Shown: positions 1 to 4,661 of the stretch, piece after piece
How the letters are laid out: every line of letters starts with the position of its first letter
Position numbering within the stretch: position 1 is the first letter of the stretch
From: SIG578 sp036311245
GTDB taxonomy: Bacteria > Bacillota > Clostridia > Oscillospirales > Ruminococcaceae
Assembly (NCBI GenBank): GCA_036311245.1
Contig: JAXJQH010000055.1
Location: 1-6,545 of the forward strand
DNA length: 6,545 nt
Direction: 5' to 3'
Made by a program: the position numbers and the translations under genes
Notes under the pieces: generated by a model
Databases searched by the model: none
What the model was told of the DNA's origin: nothing
What the model saw: the letters and a program-made list of their open reading frames with translations, nothing else

Positions 1-1425
1 CTTTTTATGAGAAAGCAGCCCTCTTATGGGAAAAATAATCTCATCGCAATCCTGCCAGCAGGCAGAAAGCTGCCCGAAATCCTCAAAACGAGCGGATAGT
101 ATCTGCTCTCCTACAAAGCGGGAGAGCATTTTTTGCGGCTCTGCTTTAAAAATCTCGCGCTTAGAAATCTGACATCTTTTTTGCGAGAGTTTTTCTATCG
201 CCTCACGCCGAAGGGCATTTAAAACCGAGGGTGGCGAGGCGGCGTTTTTAATTTCCGCATTAAGAGATGCTAAATAATATGGCGTTGAGCCAAGGCGGGA
301 TAGCTTTTGCTCTATTGCCTCTTTTGTGGCAGCGGCACCGCTTGAATACGGCGCCTGCGCTGTGGCGGCATTGCCCTTTTCATCAAAAAAAGTGAGCTTT
401 ATCGGCTCGTCTTTACAAATTTTAATTTCCGCGTGAACGGGAACGCGTTGCATTTCGCGTCGGTAAAGCTCGTGAAGCCTTGGCTGAGCCTGCTGAGCGC
501 GAAAGGCATCCTCCCCGCTTCTTATACCGAACATTGTTTTATTGATTTGTGATTTATAATATCCGTCTGTAAAGCCGCTACGGGAGAAAATATCCCTTGA
601 AAGCTCTAACAGCTCGCTGTTATCTGCCCCCGAAAGAGAGGCTCTTGCAAGCGAAACCGCTGCTGCGACATATTCGGGGCGTTTCATTCTGCCCTCAATC
701 TTAAACGAAGTCACTCCAAAGCTTGCAAGCTCTGAAAGATAGGAGCAAAGCGAGAGGTCTTTTAGGCTGAGCGCATGCCCGCGCGGGGTGTCAATCCCAC
801 ATTCAAGGCGGCAGGGCTGAGCGCATCTTCCTCTGTTTCCGCTGCGCTTTCCGATTATCGACGAAAGGTAACATTGTCCGGAAACCGACATACACAGCGC
901 GCCGTGGATAAAAACCTCGGTTTCAATAATATTTTTTTCTGCAATTTCTTTTATTTCTCCGCGGGAAAGCTCGCGCGCCAAAACCACCCTATCAAAGCCT
1001 AACTCTGCTGCAGTTTTGGCTCCCGAAGGGCTTGCTATGCCCATTTGGGTTGATGCGTGAAGCGCAAGGGTGGGACAGATTTGCTTTGCAAGAGAAAGCA
1101 CACCTAAATCCGAAACGATAAGCGCGTCTATTCCCTCTTTTGCGGCAAACTCGATAAGCTGTGCCGCCAAAGATAGCTCACGGTCAAAAAGCGCAGTATT
1201 AAGGGCAAGGTGCACCTTAACATCGCGCTCGTGACAAAAGGCTATTGTTTTTATAATCTCATCAGGGCCAAAGTTTTGCGCAGAAGCTCTGGCGCTAAAG
1301 CTTTTTGCGCCCAGATAAATAGCATCTGCGCCGCAGCGCACAGCCGCCTCTACTGCCTCAAGGCTGCCCGCAGGGGCAAGAATTTCAGGCATTTTAGGCG
1401 CAAAAAATACATCGGGATTTGACAT
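1..1425 (-). CDS. U32-family protein (collagenase-like 'peptidase'; RlhA/YdcP-type), 3' end outside window
   Basis: I translated this frame from ATG at 1425 to the window edge: 475 codons, no stop, C-terminus missing. The N-terminus (MPEILAPAGSLEAVEAAV, near residue 12) and the U32 signature at about 170-188 (EVFIHGALCMSVSGQCYLS) identify the family. GNRGRCAQPCR (196-206) and FKIEGRMKRPEYVA (241-254) are further family hallmarks. Residues after about 300 fit the extra C-terminal region (DUF3656-like) of long U32 proteins. Cysteines 178, 185, 201 and 205 form a cluster. Relatives such as TrhP, RlhA and UbiU/UbiV are linked to tRNA/rRNA hydroxylation or ubiquinone hydroxylation and several bind an Fe-S cluster, so an RNA-hydroxylase role is more likely than proteolysis; this is inference. 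The start is supported by GGAGG (1437-1441) 11 bases upstream. It lies 19 bases downstream of zapA on the same strand and is probably co-transcribed with it. Confidence 0.9.
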   Translation of the reverse strand, partial: MSNPDVFFAPKMPEILAPAGSLEAVEAAVRCGADAIYLGAKSFSARASAQNFGPDEIIKTIAFCHERDVKVHLALNTALFDRELSLAAQLIEFAAKEGIDALIVSDLGVLSLAKQICPTLALHASTQMGIASPSGAKTAAELGFDRVVLARELSRGEIKEIAEKNIIETEVFIHGALCMSVSGQCYLSSIIGKRSGNRGRCAQPCRLECGIDTPRGHALSLKDLSLCSYLSELASFGVTSFKIEGRMKRPEYVAAAVSLARASLSGADNSELLELSRDIFSRSGFTDGYYKSQINKTMFGIRSGEDAFRAQQAQPRLHELYRREMQRVPVHAEIKICKDEPIKLTFFDEKGNAATAQAPYSSGAAATKEAIEQKLSRLGSTPYYLASLNAEIKNAASPPSVLNALRREAIEKLSQKRCQISKREIFKAEPQKMLSRFVGEQILSARFEDFGQLSACWQDCDEIIFPIRGLLSHKK

Positions 1426-1444
1426 AAATTCCCGTTCCTCCGAT

Positions 1445-1792
1445 TTAGCGGTTTTCGGCTCTGAGTCTGTCAATCTCGCGCTCTAAGCGCTCAATCTTTC
1501 TCTTTGCATCGTCAAGCTCAATGCGTGCCTTGGCTGTGTCCTGAATGTAATCATTGATTTGCAAGCGCATACGGTCGCTCGTTTCGACCTCTTTGTTTCT
1601 CTTATCAAGATAATCAAGAGCGCAAAGAACAGCTGCAGAGGTGGCGGTTATTCTTGTGCTGCGCTGGCAGAGCTTTTTCATATCAGAATCAAGCTCATAG
1701 GCAAGCTCTAAGAGATACTCCTCGCTGTCCTCTGTCAGAATGGTGTAATCAGTGCCGTAAATCTTAACACTTACTTTGTTTCTATTTTCCAT
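1445..1792 (-). CDS. zapA: Cell division protein ZapA
   Basis: A 115-residue protein. The N-terminal half (KVSVKIYGTDYTILTEDSEEYLLELA) is the typical ZapA globular domain with its YGxxYTI strand and a following helix. Residues about 75-115 form a charged heptad-like coiled coil (IERLEREIDRLRAENR). ZapA proteins are cytoplasmic, bind FtsZ and bundle its filaments, stabilising the division ring. The length is somewhat above the short Bacillus form but usual for Clostridia. The ATG is supported by GGGGTGAA (1798-1805) 5 bases upstream. It is the first gene of an operon with the U32 gene, a pairing I recall as common in Clostridia. It is read from the extended -10 promoter at 1833-1861. Confidence 0.9.
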   Translation of the reverse strand: MENRNKVSVKIYGTDYTILTEDSEEYLLELAYELDSDMKKLCQRSTRITATSAAVLCALDYLDKRNKEVETSDRMRLQINDYIQDTAKARIELDDAKRKIERLEREIDRLRAENR

Positions 1793-1832
1793 AAAAATTC
1801 ACCCCATATTTTATTTTTAATAATATATTTTG

Positions 1833-1861
1833 ATTATAGCATAATACTTTACAAAATACAA
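1833..1861 (-). promoter_or_regulatory. Sigma-A-type extended -10 promoter of zapA-U32
   Basis: On the minus strand: -35 TTGTAT (1856-1861), a 17-base spacer, and a perfect TATAAT -10 (1833-1838) preceded by TGC, giving an extended -10 (TGnTATAAT). Transcription should start near 1826, leaving a leader of roughly 35 bases before zapA. The -35 is only a half match but the extended -10 compensates. Its spacer contains the -35 of the divergent promoter at 1848-1877. Confidence 0.65.
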
Positions 1862-1877
1862 AGGTTTTTTATATAAT
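1848..1877 (+). promoter_or_regulatory. Probable sigma-A promoter of the CmpB-like gene
   Basis: On the plus strand: TTTACA (1848-1853, 5 of 6 to consensus), an 18-base spacer, and a perfect TATAAT (1872-1877). Transcription would begin near 1884, with about an 85-base AT-rich leader before the ATG at 1969. It shares DNA with the opposite-strand zapA promoter. Confidence 0.5.
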
Positions 1878-1968
1878 TCGACTAAAAATAATTTTTTCTT
1901 TTAAAAAGCCGCATTTATTAGCCTTTTAGGGGTAAAATAAAACTACTTTACACCCAAAGGAGCTATGT

Positions 1969-2358
1969 ATGAAAAGAGTTAAACTTCAGCTTGGTCTGTT
2001 TTCATTTGGCTTTGCAGCTTACAGCTTGATTGAGCTTGCCTGGCGGCGGTACACCCACTATTCAATGGGGTTAGCGGGTGGAATTTGTTTTCTGCTGCTC
2101 TACCACATTTACAAAAGGCGTCCTTCCCTTTCGCTTTTTAAAAAATGTCTTATTGGCTCGGCGGTTATAACAGCAGTTGAATTTTGTTTTGGCTGCATTT
2201 TAAATCTCAAGCTAAACCTTGGAATATGGGATTACTCGGAGCTACCTTTTAACATTTTAGGGCAGATTTGTCCGCTGTTTTCCTTTATCTGGATGCTGCT
2301 TTGCATCCCTATCTGTTTTCTATCAAGAAGAATCTCAAAGCTTGAAAAGAGAATATAA
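1969..2358 (+). CDS. Small four-helix membrane protein, CmpB-like putative ABC transporter family (PF06541-like)
   Basis: A 129-residue integral membrane protein with hydrophobic segments at about 7-26, 34-49, 57-80 and 97-118 and a basic C-terminal tail. The block LGIWDYSELPFNILGQICP (84-102), just before the last helix, is the conserved WDYS-x-LPFN-xxGQIC element of the family annotated as 'putative ABC-transporter type IV' (CmpB-like). Despite that name there is no ATPase gene nearby, the biochemical role is unknown, and an ABC function should not be assumed. AAAGGAG (1956-1962) lies 6 bases before the ATG. It is a single-gene unit: its own divergent promoter upstream and a terminator that begins at the stop codon. 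Confidence 0.75.
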   Translation: MKRVKLQLGLFSFGFAAYSLIELAWRRYTHYSMGLAGGICFLLLYHIYKRRPSLSLFKKCLIGSAVITAVEFCFGCILNLKLNLGIWDYSELPFNILGQICPLFSFIWMLLCIPICFLSRRISKLEKRI

Positions 2359-2386
2359 AAAAGCGGCGCACGGCGCCGCTTTTTTT
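2357..2386. terminator. Bidirectional intrinsic terminator between convergent genes
   Basis: A perfect 7-bp GC stem (GCGGCGC 2363-2369 / GCGCCGC 2373-2379) with a 3-base loop ACG. It is flanked by six A on the left and seven T on the right, so either strand reads as stem plus U-tract. It overlaps the stop codon of the membrane protein gene and lies 17 bases from the end of the opposing phosphoesterase gene, so it can serve both. Confidence 0.9.
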
Positions 2387-2403
2387 CACAAATACAAGCT
2401 ATT

Positions 2404-2865
2404 TTACATAACATAATGTGACATAGTAATTTCCTTTTCAGAAAGCTCGCAAATTCCATAGCTGCCCGATTTTCCAAGGCTACCGGGATTAAAAAGGTAA
2501 ATATCATCTACTTTTTCTGCGTATCTCTCGTGGGTATGCCCGAACAAAACAAGGCGGGCGCCGCGCTCGGTGGCTGCAAGCAATAGCTTCCCAATACCCA
2601 ATTTTACACCATAAGCGTCTCCATGCGTGTAAAGTATTAAACCTTTACTCGTCTTGCAGAGATTGGTGGAGGGGCACATAGACATAAAATCGCAGTTTCC
2701 GCTGACAGCGCAGAGTTTCTTTTGAGGATAGATGTCACAAATGTCCTCAAATTCCTTTATTCCGTCCCCCAAAAAGAAAATATTGTCGATATCCTTATGT
2801 TGTTCTATCACCCTATACATACGGCGAAAGTCACCGTGACTGTCTGAGAGAACTAATATACGCAT
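2404..2865 (-). CDS. YfcE/MJ0936-type metallophosphoesterase
   Basis: A 153-residue single-domain calcineurin-like phosphoesterase, full length for the family. All metal-site motifs are visible in order: D8-S-H10, G33-D34, GNCD (56-59), H81 in YTHGD, GHTH (109-112), then NPGS (126-129). Characterised relatives are Mn2+/Ni2+-dependent phosphodiesterases acting on model substrates such as bis-pNPP; the physiological substrate is unclear, so a specific role cannot be given. It is expected to be cytoplasmic, with no signal peptide. AAAGGA (2876-2881) sits 10 bases upstream of the ATG. It is divergent from the three-gene cluster starting at 2947 and convergent with the CmpB-like gene. In many Firmicutes this gene follows rph-rdgB; that linkage is absent here. 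Confidence 0.9.
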   Translation of the reverse strand: MRILVLSDSHGDFRRMYRVIEQHKDIDNIFFLGDGIKEFEDICDIYPQKKLCAVSGNCDFMSMCPSTNLCKTSKGLILYTHGDAYGVKLGIGKLLLAATERGARLVLFGHTHERYAEKVDDIYLFNPGSLGKSGSYGICELSEKEITMSHYVM

Positions 2866-2905
2866 TTTGTTTATATCCTTTCTATTCTATTAAGCAACTT
2901 TTTTT

Positions 2906-2913
2906 CATAATAT
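2906..2913 (+). promoter_or_regulatory. Possible -10 element of the three-gene cluster (sporulation-sigma-like)
   Basis: The gap before 2947 has no good sigma-A pair. It does have CATAATAT (2906-2913), with TTCTATT (2885-2891) 14 bases upstream, resembling the sigma-E pattern (about KMATATT, 13-15 bases, CATACANT), with 5 of 7 and 6 of 8 positions matching. TATAAA (2911-2916) without a recognisable -35 is the alternative. The sequence is AT-rich, so chance matches are likely. Confidence 0.25.
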
Positions 2914-2946
2914 AAAACAGCAAAACTACAAGGAGTGACATAAGAT

Positions 2947-3198
2947 ATGGCAGCGCAAAATCAAAACAACGACGAGCTTTTACGCATGGCAGCGCAAAAG
3001 TTGGGGCTGAATCAAGACACAGTTAAAAAAGCGGCAGAGGAAAACGGGGAAAATCTCTTAAGTAAGCTTTCTACTGAGGACAGACAAAAGGTTTCACAGG
3101 TTTTGTCAAACAAGGAGCTTACTCGTGAGATTTTATCCTCACCAAAGGCGCAGCAGCTACTTAAAAAATTCTTCGGAGACAAACAAAATGGAAATTGA
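2947..3198 (+). CDS. Small helical protein of unknown function, first gene of three-gene cluster
   Basis: An 83-residue hydrophilic protein predicted to be all-helical, with no signal peptide or membrane segment. I do not recognise a named family. The order is a short Gln/Asn-rich start, an MAAQKLGLNQDTVKKAAEE helix pair, then LSTEDRQKVSQVLSNKELTREIL, and a basic end SSPKAQQLLKKFFGDK. This layout recalls small unannotated clostridial proteins. AAGGAG (2930-2935) lies 11 bases before the ATG. The next gene begins inside its last codons (11-base overlap), implying co-translation. The first 14 bases (ATGGCAGCGCAAAA) recur in frame at 2986, so a start at 2986 (70 residues) is possible but has a weaker ribosome binding site. 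Codon use resembles the neighbouring genes and gives no sign of recent transfer. Confidence 0.75.
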   Translation: MAAQNQNNDELLRMAAQKLGLNQDTVKKAAEENGENLLSKLSTEDRQKVSQVLSNKELTREILSSPKAQQLLKKFFGDKQNGN

Positions 3199-3604
3199 CG
3201 AAAACCTCTTAGGGCAGGTGTCAGACTTTTTAAAGACCTCTGAGGGCGCCGAGATTATGGCGGGATTAAAAAGCACTCTGGGGCTTGGCGGTGATGAAAA
3301 AAAGAGTAAGGGTGCAAGTGTCTCCTCACTCTTATCATCTCTATCAGGGGCAGCGCCCTCGCCGCCCGAGCCTGAGTCTCCCTTTGCAAACATTGATATG
3401 TCAAAGCTCATAGGGCTTGTTACCGCCATTTCCTCTGCCAAAACAGATGACAGAGCTACAAATCTGCTACTTGCGCTAAAGCCGCTTTTAAACCCGACGC
3501 GCAGACCTAAAATCGACCACGCAATATCCATAATGAGAATTATGGCGCTCATTCCGATTTTAGAGGAGCACGGTTTTTCTATTGGAGATTTATTTTCAAA
3601 ATAG
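3188..3604 (+). CDS. Helical protein of unknown function, second gene of cluster
   Basis: A 138-residue protein. I chose ATG 3188 over the in-frame ATG at 3125 because GGAG (3175-3178) lies 9 bases upstream and because the longer form would overlap the first gene by 74 bases. Residues 1-35 are helical (MEIDENLLGQVSDFLKTSEG and following). A Ser/Gly/Pro-rich linker with a PSPPEPESP stretch follows. A C-terminal helical domain begins near residue 70 (IDMSKLIGLVTAISSAKTD, then LLLALKPLLNPTRRPKIDHA) and ends in a hydrophobic MALIPILEEHGF segment. That segment is short and broken by a proline, so it is more likely a buried helix than a membrane span. I recall similar LLLALKPxL..RRxKxDxAI motifs in uncharacterised clostridial proteins, but no function is known to me. 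It overlaps the gene before it and is followed after 18 bases by the third gene. Confidence 0.8.
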   Translation: MEIDENLLGQVSDFLKTSEGAEIMAGLKSTLGLGGDEKKSKGASVSSLLSSLSGAAPSPPEPESPFANIDMSKLIGLVTAISSAKTDDRATNLLLALKPLLNPTRRPKIDHAISIMRIMALIPILEEHGFSIGDLFSK

Positions 3605-3607
3605 CAC

Positions 3608-3615
3608 AAAGGAGG
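3608..3615 (+). promoter_or_regulatory. Strong ribosome binding site for the GTG start at 3623
   Basis: AAAGGAGG is an 8-base consensus Shine-Dalgarno with 7 bases to the GTG. It decides the start of the third cluster gene, which has no ATG in a suitable place, and suggests that this gene is translated at least as well as the two before it. Confidence 0.85.
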
Positions 3616-3622
3616 CAGGAGC

Positions 3623-3946
3623 GTGGCACAAGCTTTTTTCTCAGGAGAGGAAATAGACAGAATGAAGGCAGACGCAGTCAGGCGCGCAAGACAGATGCAT
3701 TCCCGCTCGGCGCTACCAAGTGGCAGTGCGCACAAAGCGCCGATGCCGGCTTTTGAAAACCGCAATGAGAACAATGCTTCTGCAAACAATCGCAAAAAAC
3801 TGCCCGGGGTACAAAATTTATTGCAGCTTAGTAAAATGATGGGGTTTGAAAATGACCAGCTCATTTTAATAGCGCTAATTTTAATTCTCAGCGGTGACGA
3901 AGAAAATCTGTTTATTATTATAGCTCTGCTCTACATAGCTATGTAA
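3623..3946 (+). CDS. Small protein with C-terminal hydrophobic hairpin, third gene of cluster (GTG start)
   Basis: A 107-residue protein of unknown function. Residues 1-30 are a charged helix (EEIDRMKADAVRRARQMHSR). Residues 31-60 are a polar, Asn/Ser/Pro-rich linker likely to be disordered. Residues about 61-75 form a short helix. The end is two hydrophobic stretches, LILIALILILS (80-90) and LFIIIALLYIAM (96-107), split by the acidic turn GDEEN. Each stretch is only about 11 residues, too short for a normal transmembrane helix, so the end could be a re-entrant hairpin, a single long interrupted helix, or an oligomerisation element. There is no signal peptide, so the basic N-terminal part would stay in the cytoplasm. 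The GTG start is supported by AAAGGAGG at 3608-3615. The stop codon lies within a 14-base perfect palindrome, 3 bases from the end of the opposing gene. Confidence 0.75.
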   Translation: MAQAFFSGEEIDRMKADAVRRARQMHSRSALPSGSAHKAPMPAFENRNENNASANNRKKLPGVQNLLQLSKMMGFENDQLILIALILILSGDEENLFIIIALLYIAM

Positions 3947-3949
3947 ATA

Positions 3950-4429
3950 CTATTCATCAAATTCTTCGCATGTTTCAATTTGCAGCTGTATTTTCTTTTC
4001 ATTGCGGAGAAAAGAGAGCTTATTTAGCTCAGAAATAAGAAGTGCCAGAAACAAAAATGCCATCGGCACCGAAGCTGACAGCGCTATGTAAGCCGCATTC
4101 TCTTTTAAAATAATGCCCGCCCTTGGAATTATCAGAGTTGCATTTTCAAAAAGGAACTGCGGGGTGTAAAACTCATCGTCATCTGTGTTTTTAACAAAAA
4201 TAAGCGATCCGCCTTTTATATCGGTGCCTTCAATGTCATTTTCACTGTAAAACACCTTATATCCAAAAAGCTCAACGGTATTTTCAGGAGTTTTGGAAAA
4301 GGCGATTGTTGAAATAAAGCCTGAAATAAGGACAAGCAGTGCGCAAACGGCGCTTAGAAAGGCTAAAAGGACTGCGGAAATGGCTTTTTTTACATCAGTT
4401 CTGTCTTTCTGTACTTGTTCCTGCTGCAT
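3950..4429 (-). CDS. Degenerate signal peptidase I-like (S26/SipW-like) membrane protein, probably inactive
   Basis: A 159-residue protein with two membrane helices (about 16-43 and 113-133) around an extracellular segment of about 70 residues. The segment has the frame of a SipW-type signal peptidase: LFGYKVFYSENDIEGTDIK then GGSLIFVK (54-80), aligning with the usual GY..-SGSMEP-GxL-VK region. Later IPRAGIILKENAAYI (101-115) runs into TM2, like the IPxLG..-yia region of SipW proteins. The SGSM catalytic serine is absent (SENDIEG instead), and the roughly 60 residues that normally carry the VTHR histidine motif are missing. This reading is by eye, and an unrelated two-helix protein remains possible. 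The ATG is supported by AAAGGCGG (4437-4444), 7 bases upstream. It is transcribed from the promoter at 4466-4494, divergently from tepA, and its end nearly touches the three-gene cluster. Confidence 0.5.
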   Translation of the reverse strand: MQQEQVQKDRTDVKKAISAVLLAFLSAVCALLVLISGFISTIAFSKTPENTVELFGYKVFYSENDIEGTDIKGGSLIFVKNTDDDEFYTPQFLFENATLIIPRAGIILKENAAYIALSASVPMAFLFLALLISELNKLSFLRNEKKIQLQIETCEEFDE

Positions 4430-4465
4430 TTTTCCGCCGCCTTTCGTTAAATTTTCTATGTTTTA

Positions 4466-4494
4466 ATTTTACCATAAAAAAAGACGGTTTTCAA
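4466..4494 (-). promoter_or_regulatory. Sigma-A-type promoter of the signal peptidase-like gene
   Basis: On the minus strand: TTGAAA (4489-4494), a 17-base spacer, and TAAAAT (4466-4471) with TGG before the -10, giving an extended -10. The leader would be about 30 bases to the ATG at 4429. It stands about 55 bases from the tepA promoter and points away from it. Confidence 0.6.
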
Positions 4495-4549
4495 TTATTT
4501 ATTACAAAAAACTGTGCTTTCTGTATATTTTTAAGCTCTGCTGTTTTGA

Positions 4550-4578
4550 TTGACTTTTTGCTTTAAAAAGTGTATAAT
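4550..4578 (+). promoter_or_regulatory. Near-consensus sigma-A promoter of tepA
   Basis: TTGACT (4550-4555), a 17-base spacer, and a perfect TATAAT (4573-4578). Transcription should start near 4585, giving a leader of about 77 bases before the ATG at 4662. It is likely to drive tepA and, by read-through, the ftsK-like gene. Confidence 0.75.
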
Positions 4579-4606
4579 TTAATTACATATATTATGGAAT
4601 AGTTTT

Positions 4607-4636
4607 TGCCTTTTTTGCTAACAATAGAAAAAAGCA
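4607..4636 (+). other. Possible A/U-rich leader hairpin upstream of tepA
   Basis: TGCCTTTTTT (4607-4616) can pair with AAAAAAGCA (4628-4636), with one bulged C and an 11-base loop GCTAACAATAG. It ends 10 bases before the ribosome binding site. The stem is mostly A-U and weak, and the T-run precedes the loop rather than following the stem, so it is not a terminator on this strand. A biological role is uncertain. Confidence 0.25.
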
Positions 4637-4646
4637 TTTGCGCAGA

Positions 4647-4654
4647 AAAGGTGG
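4647..4654 (+). promoter_or_regulatory. Ribosome binding site deciding the tepA start
   Basis: AAAGGTGG, 7 bases before ATG 4662. An in-frame TTG at 4638 would put this site inside the coding region, so ATG 4662 is the better start. Confidence 0.8.
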
Positions 4655-4661
4655 TTATTCT

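Noticed and set aside
765..826. Direct repeat GGCTGAGCGCAT at 765-776 and 815-826
   Set aside because: The copies are 50 bases apart, in different codon phases of the U32 gene, and each encodes conserved family residues; most likely chance.
775..1422. Two short plus-strand frames (775-1002 and 1210-1422) within the U32 region
   Set aside because: The minus strand codes continuously for a U32 protein with clear family motifs across both; the plus frames show no motif.
1901..1938. Possible leader hairpin or riboswitch before the CmpB-like gene, and a TAAAAT box at 1933-1938
   Set aside because: Pairing between the AAAAAGCC and GCCTTTT segments has a mismatch and is weak, the TAAAAT lacks a -35, and no riboswitch core was recognisable.
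3125..3187. Longer start (ATG 3125) for the second cluster gene
   Set aside because: It would add 21 residues overlapping the first gene by 74 bases. ATG 3188 has GGAG at the right distance and a normal short overlap.
3157..3864. A 235-codon open frame on the minus strand across the second and third cluster genes
   Set aside because: It is antisense to two genes with good ribosome binding sites, its translation is Ser/Leu/Cys-rich without a recognisable domain, and no ribosome binding site was evident. It looks like a codon-bias shadow.
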